Translations under genes and position numbers: made by a program
Part shown: positions 1 through 9,288 of the stretch, piece by piece
Numbering within the stretch: the stretch's first letter is position 1
How the letters are laid out: each line of letters begins with the position of its first letter
The notes under the pieces: model-generated
Told to the model about the DNA's origin: nothing
The model's database searches: none
The model's input: only the letters and a program-made list of their open reading frames with translations
Origin: Affinundibacterium amnicola
GTDB lineage: Bacteria > Pseudomonadota > Gammaproteobacteria > Burkholderiales > Burkholderiaceae_D
DNA: 64,000 bases
NCBI RefSeq assembly: GCF_014284275.1
Contig: NZ_JACOFU010000001.1
Location: 682,001 to 746,000 of the forward strand
Reading direction: 5' to 3'

Positions 1-1281
1 AGCGACTTCTTTGGTAGAAAAACCAGGTAAGAAAACCAATTGAAAGGCTTCATCATCAGTACGCGCTTCGTGAGCATTGATCAAGCCTTTTGAAATGGCT
101 TTTTCACGCAACCGGTTCGCATCCATGCCTTTGCCATCATCAGTGACTTCGATCATGACACTGCTGGCTTCTTGCCAAGCTTTGAGTAAAATTTTTGCGC
201 GGGCAGGCTTACTGGTTTGTGCGCGCTCGTCAGCCGTTTCAATGCCGTGATCCAGTGAGTTGCGTAGCATATGAACCAGTGGATCGTACAAACTATCGAC
301 GACAACGCGATCCACTTCTGTTTCGGCACCAGAGATTTCCAAGTCCACGTCCTTACCTAAATCTTTGGCAAGTTCTCGAATCAAGCGTGGGAATTTTTGG
401 AACAAGCGTCCAACTGGCTGCATGCGCGTCGCCAGCGTTGCTCTTTGCAACTCGGTCGAGTAACGTGAAGCGCGATTAAGCGTCTCTGTTAGTGCTGACA
501 TTAAAGGCGCTGCATCGCCGTCAAATGAATATTGTGACAGCTTTTCGAGTAACACGGCAGCTTGGTTTGCCGCCTGAACAGATTCACCAGCGACTTCCAG
601 CAAAACGTCGAGTTTCACTGCGTCGATACGTATGCTTTCTTCTTTGACCGGAGCGTTTTGTTTGGTCTCATTGCTTGCCAACGAAGTTTTGACCGCTTCC
701 TGTTCTTGCTTCATTACAGGATTGACGACGGCTGGTTCTGGTAATGTGCCAGCGGGAACAACTGCGCGATAGTACGCATCCCAAGGTACTTCACCTTCAG
801 CCATTGGCGCGGGTGCTGCCGCTACGATAGCACTGGCATTTGCATTTGAAGATGCTTGAACCTCTGCTGCTTTATTGGCTGGGGCGCTTGAAGATGATTT
901 ACCTTCAATCGCATCATTGAGTAATTGCTCTAGCGCTGAAGGCATGGTGGATAATTGGTCAGGATCCGTACCATTTGATAATGCGGTTAACTGATCCGAT
1001 ACAAAACCACTAGCTTCAAGAGCTGCTTCTATGGCGATAGGCGTTACTGGCGATTTTCCGGTTCGTAGAGCATCAAATAAGTTTTCAGTTAAATGGCATG
1101 CGGAAACCATGGCAGACAAGTTCATGAAGCCTGCACCGCCCTTGATCGTGTGAAATGACCTAAACACCGCGTTGAGCGTATTCATATCCTCTGGATTGCG
1201 TTGCAAAGAGAGCAGGTGCTCTTCTACATTGATCGCCAGATCTAATGCCTCAACGACAAATTCTTTGAGCATGTCATCCAT
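1..1281 (-). CDS. cheA: Chemotaxis histidine kinase CheA, C-terminal part missing
   Basis: The first 427 codons of the chemotaxis kinase that phosphorylates CheY and CheB in the receptor array. I translated it from the minus strand. It opens MDDMLKEF and carries the HPt phosphorylation box RSFHTIKGGAG, with His about residue 44. A linker rich in Ala, Ser and Pro follows, then the dimerisation and start of the kinase region, including the N-box-like HMLRNSLDHGIE and a VTDDGKGMD segment. The G2 and CheW-like regions lie beyond position 1. The ATG directly abuts the TAA of cheZ upstream, so the two are surely co-transcribed in the order cheZ-cheA. The gene is open to the window edge, so it is partial only because of the cut. 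Confidence 0.95.
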   Translation of the reverse strand, partial: MDDMLKEFVVEALDLAINVEEHLLSLQRNPEDMNTLNAVFRSFHTIKGGAGFMNLSAMVSACHLTENLFDALRTGKSPVTPIAIEAALEASGFVSDQLTALSNGTDPDQLSTMPSALEQLLNDAIEGKSSSSAPANKAAEVQASSNANASAIVAAAPAPMAEGEVPWDAYYRAVVPAGTLPEPAVVNPVMKQEQEAVKTSLASNETKQNAPVKEESIRIDAVKLDVLLEVAGESVQAANQAAVLLEKLSQYSFDGDAAPLMSALTETLNRASRYSTELQRATLATRMQPVGRLFQKFPRLIRELAKDLGKDVDLEISGAETEVDRVVVDSLYDPLVHMLRNSLDHGIETADERAQTSKPARAKILLKAWQEASSVMIEVTDDGKGMDANRLREKAISKGLINAHEARTDDEAFQLVFLPGFSTKEVA

Positions 1282-2019
1282 TTAGAAACCCAAACTGTCA
1301 AGTAGGTTATCTACATCGTCCTGCTCTAGTGCAGCATTTGGAACGGACGGGCCTTCCATCAATTCAATGGCTTTTTCTTTCAGTTCAGTAGGGGCATTAT
1401 CGAGCAAAATTTGCGCTAATTCATGTTCAACTGCTTGTGTGATGATTAATACTTTTTTGATTAACTGACCAGTTAAATCTTGAAAATCTTGCGCCATCAT
1501 GATGTCTAAGAGTCGCGCTTTTTCGGCATCAGTGGAGGCTTGCACTTTACTAGCGAAGGACTTTGAGTCTGAAGCCAGTAATTTAAAATCATCAACACTC
1601 ATTTTGCCGCTAAATAGTGTCGTCCAACGCTCTTCGATATCTTTTGCATTCTTACCCAAACCATCTTGTTCGGGAATACCCGCATCAGTTGCATTCAATA
1701 CTTTATTAGCCGCTTGTTCCGTTAGTGATGCAACATATTCGAGTCGGCCTTGGGCATCTGCAATTTGTGATGCAACGTCTGATAAGGAGCGGTCATAACC
1801 CAATTCGCGCATAGAGTCATGCATCATGCGAACCAAATTACCCAATCGGTCAAACATTGGTTTGCTTGCTTCCTGGCCTTCGAGATCGAGTGAAAGCTTA
1901 CTATGCGTTACTTCAGGCGCTGGTGCCGTTACAACTTGTGGAGCCGCTGGCGCAACTGTCTCTCTTTGACTGGACATCTCTTCAAACAATGCATCTAGAT
2001 CATCTGCTGAATCTGCCAT
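1282..2019 (-). CDS. cheZ: CheY-P phosphatase CheZ
   Basis: Removes phosphate from CheY-P to end the tumble signal; cytoplasmic and associated with the receptor array. The 245-residue product has the family active-site segment MAQDFQDLTGQLIKKV, with the Asp and Gln used in catalysis. It ends in DDVDNLLDSLGF, which matches the conserved CheY-binding tail of CheZ. The middle is long and helical, as expected for the four-helix dimer. A Shine-Dalgarno AGGAG lies about a dozen bases before the ATG. The next gene, cheA, starts at the base after its stop codon. Length is slightly above the enterobacterial form. The identification is secure. Confidence 0.96.
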   Translation of the reverse strand: MADSADDLDALFEEMSSQRETVAPAAPQVVTAPAPEVTHSKLSLDLEGQEASKPMFDRLGNLVRMMHDSMRELGYDRSLSDVASQIADAQGRLEYVASLTEQAANKVLNATDAGIPEQDGLGKNAKDIEERWTTLFSGKMSVDDFKLLASDSKSFASKVQASTDAEKARLLDIMMAQDFQDLTGQLIKKVLIITQAVEHELAQILLDNAPTELKEKAIELMEGPSVPNAALEQDDVDNLLDSLGF

Positions 2020-2243
2020 AATCTTTTTCTCTCCTAAACGCCAATCGTGATGTGCGAACTTGCGGTGAAAGTTGCTGGTAATTGATGATGAAATTTCAAT
2101 GAACGTTCTTATTCAAAGTTTAATATTTGCTAAACTAAGAATGTATGAAAATATTTATCGATAGCAACCTGACTTACGTGTTGTAAGGATAACCCCGAGC
2201 AACAAAATTTGTCATCACTTTATTGTGCATTTAATGAAATTAG

Positions 2244-2690
2244 TTACAAAACTTGCGCTTTTGCAACTAGGCGAGCAACAAATTTCTCTGGGGTTTCTAT
2301 AATGAATAGATTCATATTCTGTATTTTCCTTGCTAGCTTGAGAAGTGCTTTGTCTTTCGTTACCAGCACTTTTGCTTCAGCGTCTCTAGAAGTTTCAAGA
2401 AATTTCTGATCGTCTTTGTCGCTACAAGCTGGAAGTTTGATTTCTTTTGTCGGATTTTTCTCTAACAAAATGTATTCATCAAAACTTGATACAATCCGCT
2501 CTCGATTTTCGTCGTTGACGGGTAAATGCGGATAGTTTAAAACCGCTAGCCATTCGTCTCGACAATCTTCTCGTGTTATCGCGTTCAATTCCTTATTTTG
2601 CAGACCTTCCAGGATTTGTTGCCAACGCGGATCTTTGAATACAAATAAATCCAGACAGACGTTGGTATCCAAAACAATTTTTAATGACAT
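2244..2690 (-). CDS. PIN-domain protein, orphan putative RNase toxin
   Basis: A 148-residue PIN-domain protein of the putative toxin-antitoxin PIN family (COG1569 type). It starts LKIVLDTNVCLDL, giving the first acidic metal ligand. Further acidic positions follow at SDKDDQKFLE and LVTKDKALL, the usual places for the catalytic Asp/Glu residues of PIN nucleases. No small antitoxin gene lies on either side: 2020-2243 downstream and 2691-2840 upstream hold no convincing ORF. The gene is AT-rich compared with its neighbours. It may be a stand-alone RNase or a remnant of a toxin pair; its target cannot be told from the sequence. Confidence 0.8.
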   Translation of the reverse strand: MSLKIVLDTNVCLDLFVFKDPRWQQILEGLQNKELNAITREDCRDEWLAVLNYPHLPVNDENRERIVSSFDEYILLEKNPTKEIKLPACSDKDDQKFLETSRDAEAKVLVTKDKALLKLARKIQNMNLFIIETPEKFVARLVAKAQVL

Positions 2691-2840
2691 ATTTGTTGCC
2701 CAGTTTTTGAGATGAGTTTGAGCTTCGAGTGCAAATCGACACTGATCGAGCTGATCTTGCTTAGTGTATTTAGTGAATGTGCGTTAGTTGTCTATTGAAG
2801 CACATCATCAATTGTTGTTCCATTTTACTGTTCTTATTTT

Positions 2841-3617
2841 ATGCTGATTTTGTTATCCCCTGCGAAAAGCCTTGATTTTGATACGCCCAGTTTGGTGAAG
2901 GAGGTAAGTGAGATTCAGTTCCCACATGAGGTCGAATACCTTGCATCGGTTGCGGCCAAGCTTACTAGCTCAGATTTACAACAATTAATGAGCATATCGC
3001 CAGCACTTGCTAACTTGAATGTCGCACGATTTTCTGATTTGCTTAATGACGACCCTAAAAAGCACAAAAGGCAAGCAGTCTTTGTTTTTGATGGCGATGT
3101 TTACTCTGGTTTACAAGCTAGACAATTGGCGAAAAAGGAGATTTCCTATTTACAAAAGAAATTGAGAATTTTGTCCGGATTATATGGAATGTTAAGGCCT
3201 TTGGATTTAATTCAGGCTTACCGTTTAGAAATGGGGACTGGACTAAAGAACATTGCTGGCAACAATCTATATGCCTATTGGGCAGATAAGTTAACTGCGT
3301 ATCTTCAGCATGAAATACGCCAAACTAAGGCAAAGTGCATTGTGAATTTGGCGTCTGAAGAATATGCAAAGGTCATTAAATTTAAATCACTTGAGCTTCC
3401 TGTTATTCAACCGATATTCCAAGATTATTCAGCTGGAAAATACAAGGTGGTTTCGTTTTATGCCAAAAAGGCACGTGGCAGTATGGTGAGATATTGTGCA
3501 TTGAATCAGATTAAGAAACCTGCGGAATTAAAAAGCTTTATGGAAGAGGGTTATCGTTTTTCTGAACAAGAATCAACAGAAACCAATTTTGTATTTCGTC
3601 GGAAAATGAGCGCGTAA
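2841..3617 (+). CDS. yaaA: Peroxide stress protein YaaA (DUF328)
   Basis: A 258-residue member of the UPF0246/YaaA family. In E. coli the protein lowers free iron and protects DNA during hydrogen peroxide stress, and it binds DNA. The signature N-terminus MLILLSPAKSLDFDTP is present. Also present are DGDVYSGL, LSGLYGMLRPLDLIQAYRLEMGT and the conserved C-terminal LNQIKKPAELKSF, giving a full-length protein. It is monocistronic: a bidirectional terminator follows and bamD converges on it. Its exact biochemical activity is unknown family-wide. Confidence 0.95.
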   Translation: MLILLSPAKSLDFDTPSLVKEVSEIQFPHEVEYLASVAAKLTSSDLQQLMSISPALANLNVARFSDLLNDDPKKHKRQAVFVFDGDVYSGLQARQLAKKEISYLQKKLRILSGLYGMLRPLDLIQAYRLEMGTGLKNIAGNNLYAYWADKLTAYLQHEIRQTKAKCIVNLASEEYAKVIKFKSLELPVIQPIFQDYSAGKYKVVSFYAKKARGSMVRYCALNQIKKPAELKSFMEEGYRFSEQESTETNFVFRRKMSA

Positions 3618-3621
3618 AATA

Positions 3622-3648
3622 AAAGCCTCAAGGTTCTCTTGAGGCTTT
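3622..3648. terminator. Bidirectional terminator between yaaA and bamD
   Basis: A perfect 10-bp inverted repeat, AAAGCCTCAA and TTGAGGCTTT, with a 7-base loop. A-rich and T-rich flanks let it work on both strands. It lies between two convergent genes. Confidence 0.85.
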
Positions 3649-3681
3649 CAAATTGTTGAGAAGATTGGGATTTATCTCAGA

Positions 3682-4479
3682 CTAGCTCCAAAACTTCCAC
3701 CAGCTTTTCTTGCTACCATAAGTGTCAAGTAGATTACTTTTCGGGAAATTACTGGTGAAGACACGTTTTGCGTCATCCCGCAATTCAACCATGCCCATCG
3801 CGTCGTAAGCTTTAATCAACACAACCAGTGCTTCTTCTACTGCAGGTGCATCAGGATATTCTTTGATTGCAGATTGGGCACGATTAGCAGCTGCGACAAA
3901 AGCATTTCTGCGTAAATAGTATTTTGCTACGTGTAGATCATATTGGGCCAATGCATTGACTAAATATTTCATGCGCGCAATCGCATCTGGCGTATACTTG
4001 CTGTTTGGGAATCTGACTGCTAATTCTTTAAACGCATCAAATGAGTCACGAGTTGCTTTAGGGTCGCGTTCGGTCACATCTTGGTTGGCGATAAAGCTGA
4101 AAAAGCCCATATCGTCATTGAAGTTAATTAAGCCACGCAAGTAATACATATAGTCAACGTTGGCATGATTTGGGTGTAATTTAATAAAGCGATCAACCGC
4201 AGCTAGCGCTTGTGCTTGGTCACCTTGTTTATAATGTGCATACGCTATTTCAAGTTGCGCCTGTTGTGCATAAGCACCGAACGGAAAACGTGATTCGAGT
4301 TTTTCGAACAATTGTACTGAGCGATCATAAGAACCAGATGCGAGTTCATCCTTTGCTTCAGCGTATAATTTCTCAGCGGTCCAATTCTTACTTTCCTCTA
4401 CTTTATCGCCGAAGATACCGCAACCAGCAAGTGATAAAGACAGAGCCAAACCTAACAATTTCATATATTTAATGTGCAT
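3682..4479 (-). CDS. bamD: Outer-membrane assembly lipoprotein BamD
   Basis: An essential lipoprotein of the BAM complex that folds beta-barrel proteins into the outer membrane, anchored on its periplasmic side. The 265-residue precursor has a lipoprotein signal ending in LSLAGCGIFG, a lipobox with the acylated Cys at about residue 20. Tandem TPR-type helices follow (ASGSYDRSVQLFEKLESRFPFG, YKQGDQAQALAAVDRFIKLHPNH, and so on). The length is typical. It diverges from rluD with only 42 bp between the start codons, a widely conserved arrangement in proteobacteria. Confidence 0.96.
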   Translation of the reverse strand: MHIKYMKLLGLALSLSLAGCGIFGDKVEESKNWTAEKLYAEAKDELASGSYDRSVQLFEKLESRFPFGAYAQQAQLEIAYAHYKQGDQAQALAAVDRFIKLHPNHANVDYMYYLRGLINFNDDMGFFSFIANQDVTERDPKATRDSFDAFKELAVRFPNSKYTPDAIARMKYLVNALAQYDLHVAKYYLRRNAFVAAANRAQSAIKEYPDAPAVEEALVVLIKAYDAMGMVELRDDAKRVFTSNFPKSNLLDTYGSKKSWWKFWS

Positions 4480-4521
4480 AAACTTTGCGTGTGCATGAGA
4501 ATAATTTACGGATTATAGCCG

Positions 4522-5556
4522 ATGGTAATTAATGTTATACCAAAAGACCAAATGATTTTAACCGATACTGAGTTAGATCTCGATGAAATCGATCATGAAG
4601 TCTCAATAAAGTCTGCTCAAGACCATGATCCTATCAGTTTAACCTTACCAGATAGTATTTGTGGTGATCGTTTAGACAAAGTCTTGTCAAAACTGGTGCC
4701 GCAATATTCGCGCGGGCGCTTGCAGCAGTGGATAGAGGCGGGGCATGTACAAGTTGATGGTCAGCCATCGAAGATAAAAACGACAATGCTCGGCGGTGAG
4801 TTAATTACAATTCAACCTCAGCTCGCGATTGAAGACAATGCTTTTGTTCCCGAAGATATAGAACTCAATATCATTTATGAAGACGAAGCCATTTTAGTGC
4901 TAAATAAACCGGCAGGTTTAGTCGTACACCCGGGGGCTGGCAATTGGTCTGGTACTTTATTGAATGGTTTGCTATTTCATCGCCCAGCATTGGCGATGGT
5001 TCCACGTGCGGGAATTGTGCACAGACTAGATAAAGACACATCTGGGCTGATGGTGGTAGCGAAAACCTTGACAGCCCAAACGGAATTGGTGCGTCAGTTG
5101 CAGGCGCGCACGGTCAAGCGTGAATACGCTGCGCTGGTTTGGGGGACACCGAATGCTTCCGGTACGGTTGATGCCGCGATGGCACGCCATTCGCGTGATC
5201 GTCTGAAGATGGCCGTGTCTATGAGTATTTTGGCTAAACCAGCGATTACCCATTTTCAACGAATTTCAGTGGGAATGTTAGAGAAGTTCCCCGTGAGCTT
5301 AGTTGCCTGTCACTTGGAAACTGGACGTACGCATCAAATTCGCGTTCATATGTCGTCATTGGGATTCCCTTTGGTTGGCGATACTTTGTACGGAAAGCAG
5401 CATTTGGTTCGTTTTTTCCCGAGACAAGCGTTACAAGCGCGTAAACTTGGCTTGATTCATCCAAGTACGCAATTGCCAGTTGAATGGAGCATCCCCTTGG
5501 AGGTAGATTTTGTGGACTTGCTTGATCGTGCTGGCATGCCTCAGCCATGGCGCTAA
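4522..5556 (+). CDS. rluD: 23S rRNA pseudouridine synthase RluD
   Basis: Makes pseudouridines in helix 69 of 23S rRNA. The order is an N-terminal extension of about 45 residues, an S4 RNA-binding domain (CGDRLDKVLSKLVPQYSRGRLQQWIEAGHVQVDG), then the RluA-type catalytic domain. That domain has the invariant Asp in GIVHRLDKDTSGLMVVAK and the later LETGRTHQIRVHM motif. There is an in-frame ATG at 4552, and neither start has a clear Shine-Dalgarno, so the first 10 residues are uncertain. The pgeF reading frame begins inside its last codons, so the two are translationally coupled. Confidence 0.94.
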   Translation: MVINVIPKDQMILTDTELDLDEIDHEVSIKSAQDHDPISLTLPDSICGDRLDKVLSKLVPQYSRGRLQQWIEAGHVQVDGQPSKIKTTMLGGELITIQPQLAIEDNAFVPEDIELNIIYEDEAILVLNKPAGLVVHPGAGNWSGTLLNGLLFHRPALAMVPRAGIVHRLDKDTSGLMVVAKTLTAQTELVRQLQARTVKREYAALVWGTPNASGTVDAAMARHSRDRLKMAVSMSILAKPAITHFQRISVGMLEKFPVSLVACHLETGRTHQIRVHMSSLGFPLVGDTLYGKQHLVRFFPRQALQARKLGLIHPSTQLPVEWSIPLEVDFVDLLDRAGMPQPWR

Positions 5557-6335
5557 TTCGTGATAGTGACACTGGCTTGGTATTAATTCAGGCCGACTGG
5601 CCTGATTGTCCTGCCAATGTGCACGCGTATTCCAGTACTCGTATGGGTGGGGTCAGTCTCGCTCCATACGGTGATGTTAATGGTGACGCAGGCTTAAATA
5701 TGGGGGAGCATGTTGGCGATAGTCGAGACGCAGTTCGCATCAATCGCGACTGTTTATTAGATTACATGCCGAAGCCTGTCACATTCTTATCACAAATTCA
5801 TGGCAATATTGCTGTTGACCTTGCTAGTGTGGTGGCTGACCAGATCATTGAAGCCGATGCCTGTTTTACCAGCCTGCCGAATCTAACTTGTGTCGTTCTG
5901 ACCGCCGACTGTTTGCCGCTCTTACTTGCTTCTGCTGATGGCGAGTGCGTGGCCGCAGTACATGCTGGCTGGCGAGGATTGGCAAATGGCGTGATCGAAT
6001 CTACCTTGAAGCACATGCGGCTAAAAACACGAGCCGAGATTTCCGCTTGGATGGGACCGGCAATTGGACCAAACGCTTTTGAAGTGGGTTCTGAAGTACG
6101 TGAGATTTTTTCTCGGAAATCACATAAGCACGCGCTAAACTTCATACCTAATAAGCAAGCAGAAGGTAAGTTTTTTGCGAACATATATGGCTTAGCCAGC
6201 GATGTGCTGAAGGCTTGTGATGTTCAAAAAATTTCAGGTGGAAATTTTTGCACTTATACGGACGAAGAACTTTTTTACTCTTATCGACGTGATGGTGTTA
6301 CTGGTCGGATGGCAAGTTGGATTTGGATTGGCTAG
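5547..6335 (+). CDS. pgeF: PgeF/YfiH-type peptidoglycan editing factor (multicopper polyphenol oxidase family)
   Basis: A 262-residue protein of the YfiH/LACC1 fold. E. coli PgeF removes wrongly placed L-serine from peptidoglycan precursors, and relatives have purine-nucleoside activities. The active-site pieces are visible: FLSQIHGN, VLTADCLPLLLA and AAVHAGWRGLANGVIE, supplying His, Cys and His, plus the C-terminal YSYRRDGVTGRMASWIWI. It overlaps the end of rluD by 10 bp, the usual pairing. Its 3' end overlaps the tail of the minus-strand gene at 6298-6561 by 38 bp. Confidence 0.93.
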   Translation: MALIRDSDTGLVLIQADWPDCPANVHAYSSTRMGGVSLAPYGDVNGDAGLNMGEHVGDSRDAVRINRDCLLDYMPKPVTFLSQIHGNIAVDLASVVADQIIEADACFTSLPNLTCVVLTADCLPLLLASADGECVAAVHAGWRGLANGVIESTLKHMRLKTRAEISAWMGPAIGPNAFEVGSEVREIFSRKSHKHALNFIPNKQAEGKFFANIYGLASDVLKACDVQKISGGNFCTYTDEELFYSYRRDGVTGRMASWIWIG

Positions 6336-6561
6336 TGGTTTTTTGCGGCTCTTCTTGTTTTTGTTGTTCACGTAGCGCGAGTTCTTTTGCGCGAATTTGT
6401 CGTTTGCGTGCAGGGGAGCTGAGTATGTATAACACGAGGCCAAGTGGAATGATGCAGTAAAAAATGAAGGTCATGATGCCTGCAATCAAAGATGATTCGG
6501 CTAAAGACATTAAGAGTACGACATAAATCCACGCGATTGCGATAAGATATAAAAAGGCCAT
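6298..6561 (-). CDS. Small two-span inner-membrane protein, unknown
   Basis: An 87-residue protein I do not recognise. It has two hydrophobic helices (about residues 2-20 and 24-47). A strongly basic and Gln/Glu-rich cytoplasmic tail follows (ARKRQIRAKELALREQQKQEE), fitting an inner-membrane hairpin with the tail inside. It converges on pgeF and overlaps it by 38 bp at the 3' ends. Gene-like features are a clear membrane/charge layout and a sensible ATG. No function can be proposed. Confidence 0.65.
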   Translation of the reverse strand: MAFLYLIAIAWIYVVLLMSLAESSLIAGIMTFIFYCIIPLGLVLYILSSPARKRQIRAKELALREQQKQEEPQKTTSQSKSNLPSDQ

Positions 6562-6654
6562 ATTATTTCAAATAAGATGTTAAGTTAATCATTGATGCTG
6601 AATTGATAAACGTCAGTGCTGATGACAATACTCTATAACCAGGAAAATTGCATA

Positions 6655-8388
6655 ATGAGTGACACCTCTCAGACGATGTATGCGAATTGGATGCAAGAAT
6701 TAATGAAGCAAAATCCTTTGCAGGAATGGATGAAAATTAATGGAGTGGGGATGCAAAACCCATTTGCGCAAGACTCCTCAATTTTAACAACATTAAAAGA
6801 ATATGGTGCCGAAATAGATCCTGCAGTGCTTAGTCGACTGCAATCAGAATATATGACGGAACTAGCGAATTTGTGGAAGGACTTTATTGCTTCCAAATTA
6901 CCGCAGTTTGATGACAGACGTTTCTCGGCCACGGATTGGCATCAACAAACAACACATGCCTATAACGTGGCGATTTATTTACTTAATGCCCGATTTCTGG
7001 GTCTACTGACCGAATCTGTTCAAGCTCCAGAAAAGAAAAAACAAAAAATTCGATTTGCTGTTCAGCAAATGGTTGATGCGATGTCACCTGCTAACTTCCT
7101 GGCGACAAATCCAGAAGCGCAGGCGAAATTGATTGAAACTGGCGGCGAGAGTTTAATGACAGGCATTGCGCAAATGCTCGAAGATCTGCAAAAAGGCAGA
7201 ATCTCGCTGACAGATGAATCTGCATTTGAAGTCGGTAAGAATGTTGCCACCACAGCGGGCTCAGTGGTCTTTGAAAATCGCATGTTTCAACTGATTCAAT
7301 ATAAGCCAACGACAAAAACGGTACATCAACGTCCTTTATTGATGGTGCCGCCTTGTATCAATAAATTCTATATCTTAGATTTGCAGCCAGAAAATTCTTT
7401 AGTCCGCTATGCGGTGGAGCAAGGGCACACTGTGTTCTTAGTTTCTTGGGCGAATCCTGATCAAAGTATGTCCGATGTCACTTGGGATGATTACATAGAA
7501 CAGGGTGCAATTAAAGCTATCGAAGTAGTGCAAGACATCAGTAAACAAGATAAGTTAAATGTGTTTGGATTCTGTGTTGGTGGAACGATCGTATCGACCG
7601 CTTTAGCAGTACTTGCTGATCGAGGAAATCATCCTGCAAGTAGCTTAACTTTATTAACGACTTTATTGGACTTCACGAATACAGGTGTTCTAGACGTGTT
7701 CGTTGATGAACTACAAGTGAGTCTGCGCGAACAAACGCTTGGCAGTGGCGGATTGATGCCAGGCAGGGACCTTGCCAGCACTTTTTCAAGCTTACGTCCG
7801 AACGATTTGGTTTGGAATTACGTGCAGTCAAATTATCTGAAGGGTCAAAAACCACCTGCATTTGATCTTCTGTATTGGAACTCTGATAGCACCAATTTGC
7901 CTGGTCCTATGTTTTGCTGGTATCTGCGCAATACTTACTTGGAAAATAGTTTGAAAGAGCCAGGAAAATTAAATGTCGCAGGAAGTAAGCTGGATTTAGC
8001 GAAGATCGATGCGCCAGTGTTTATTTATGGCTCTAAAGAAGATCACATTGTTCCATGGCAAGCAGCTTTTGCTTCAGCAAGCATTTTGAATCCGAAGAAA
8101 AAAAGCAGAAATCGCTTTGTGCTTGGCGCGTCAGGCCATATCGCAGGTGTCATAAATCCCGCATCAAAGAATAAGCGCAATTATTGGATTAACGATAAAT
8201 TAGTAGCAGATCCACAAACCTGGCTAAATGCCGCCACCGAGTGCCCGGGCAGTTGGTGGCCGCAATGGGCAACATTTTTGGCTGAACATGCTGGAAAAAT
8301 GGTAAAAGCTCCCGCTAAAGTTGGGGCGGTAGGGTATAGTGAGTTAGAGCCTGCACCTGGGCGATATGTCAAAGTGCGCGCGGATTAA
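6655..8388 (+). CDS. phaC: Class I poly(3-hydroxyalkanoate) synthase PhaC
   Basis: Polymerises 3-hydroxybutyryl-CoA into PHB on the granule surface. I take the ATG at 6655, preceded by AGGAAA about 9 bases upstream, rather than the in-frame ATG at 6616. This gives 577 residues, typical for class I. The lipase-like box GFCVGG holds the catalytic Cys, about residue 307. The catalytic Asp is about 463 in GSKEDHIVPW and the His about 495 in GASGHIAGV. The N-terminal PhaC_N domain is complete. The reductase gene phaB follows after 67 bp in the same direction. The usual phaA thiolase gene is not between them. Confidence 0.96.
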   Translation: MSDTSQTMYANWMQELMKQNPLQEWMKINGVGMQNPFAQDSSILTTLKEYGAEIDPAVLSRLQSEYMTELANLWKDFIASKLPQFDDRRFSATDWHQQTTHAYNVAIYLLNARFLGLLTESVQAPEKKKQKIRFAVQQMVDAMSPANFLATNPEAQAKLIETGGESLMTGIAQMLEDLQKGRISLTDESAFEVGKNVATTAGSVVFENRMFQLIQYKPTTKTVHQRPLLMVPPCINKFYILDLQPENSLVRYAVEQGHTVFLVSWANPDQSMSDVTWDDYIEQGAIKAIEVVQDISKQDKLNVFGFCVGGTIVSTALAVLADRGNHPASSLTLLTTLLDFTNTGVLDVFVDELQVSLREQTLGSGGLMPGRDLASTFSSLRPNDLVWNYVQSNYLKGQKPPAFDLLYWNSDSTNLPGPMFCWYLRNTYLENSLKEPGKLNVAGSKLDLAKIDAPVFIYGSKEDHIVPWQAAFASASILNPKKKSRNRFVLGASGHIAGVINPASKNKRNYWINDKLVADPQTWLNAATECPGSWWPQWATFLAEHAGKMVKAPAKVGAVGYSELEPAPGRYVKVRAD

Positions 8389-8455
8389 ATGATGTAGTGA
8401 ATAAGTTTTCTGGTTAGTGTAGTAGTGCCTTTTATAAAAACTCTGGAGATTAAGT

Positions 8456-9196
8456 ATGTCAAAGCGAATTGCTTATGTAACTGGTGGTATGGGTGGTATT
8501 GGAACTCCAATCTGTAAACGTTTGTGTAGAGATGGCTATACCGTAGTTGCAGGTTGCGGGCCAAATTCTCCGCGTAAAGATAAATGGCTGGCCGATATGC
8601 GTGCAGAAGGCTTTGATGTTCATGCATCTGAAGGTAATGTCTCTGATTGGGAATCGACCCGTGCAGCGTTTGAGAAAGTCCGTACTGAAATCGGTGAAGT
8701 CGATGTTTTAGTCAACAATGCTGGCATTACTCGTGACGGCCAGTTCCGTAAAATGAGTAAGGCAGATTGGGATGCGGTCATTGATACTAATTTGAATTCC
8801 TTGTTCAATGTCACGAAACAAGTTATTGAGAGTATGGTTGATCGCGGCTGGGGACGTATTATTAATATTTCTTCGGTCAACGGTCAAAAAGGACAATTTG
8901 GTCAAACTAACTACTCCACTGCAAAAGCAGGTATTCACGGCTTTAGTATGGCATTGGCACAAGAAGTCGCGACGAAAGGTGTGACAGTAAATACCGTTTC
9001 ACCGGGCTATGTCGGAACTGACATGGTGCGCGCGATTCGTCCAGATGTTTTGGAAAAGATCGTTGCAGGTATTCCCGTCAAGCGCTTGGCAGAACCTGAA
9101 GAAATCGCTTCCATTGTGGCTTGGATTGCGTCTGATGAAGGTGGTTATGCGACTGGCTCAGACTTCTCTATCAACGGTGGTTTGCATATGGGATAA
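8456..9196 (+). CDS. phaB: Acetoacetyl-CoA reductase PhaB
   Basis: An NADPH-dependent short-chain dehydrogenase that makes (R)-3-hydroxybutyryl-CoA for PhaC. The 246-residue protein has the nucleotide-binding TGGMGGIG near residue 10. It also has NNAGITRD, a catalytic Ser in NISSVNGQKGQFGQ and the YSTAKAG active-site Tyr/Lys motif. The long acetoacetyl-CoA reductase pattern (GYVGTDMVRAI, SDEGGYATGSDFSINGGLHMG) separates it from fabG. A Shine-Dalgarno CTGGAG lies 8 bases before the ATG. It is likely co-transcribed with phaC. Confidence 0.95.
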   Translation: MSKRIAYVTGGMGGIGTPICKRLCRDGYTVVAGCGPNSPRKDKWLADMRAEGFDVHASEGNVSDWESTRAAFEKVRTEIGEVDVLVNNAGITRDGQFRKMSKADWDAVIDTNLNSLFNVTKQVIESMVDRGWGRIINISSVNGQKGQFGQTNYSTAKAGIHGFSMALAQEVATKGVTVNTVSPGYVGTDMVRAIRPDVLEKIVAGIPVKRLAEPEEIASIVAWIASDEGGYATGSDFSINGGLHMG

Positions 9197-9244
9197 TCAT
9201 TTGGCTTTCTGCAAATGAACTATTCCCAAGAATTTTGTACTAAG

Positions 9245-9250
9245 TATAAT
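9245..9250 (+). promoter_or_regulatory. Candidate -10 element in the phaB-phaR spacer
   Basis: An exact TATAAT, with no good -35 at 17 bp. It would start transcription near 9257, about 30 bases before a strong terminator hairpin. This makes a short RNA or a phaR leader possible. Confidence 0.35.
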
Positions 9251-9288
9251 GCTGTCATGTAGCAAGCTTGTCAGCGCAAAATTCGCCC

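Noticed and set aside
1-480. Plus-strand frame at 195-479 near the left edge
   Set aside because: It is antisense to the clear CheA kinase region and shows no family features.
2020-2243. An antitoxin or other small gene next to the PIN gene
   Set aside because: No frame with a ribosome site and sensible composition is found on either strand of the 224-bp gap.
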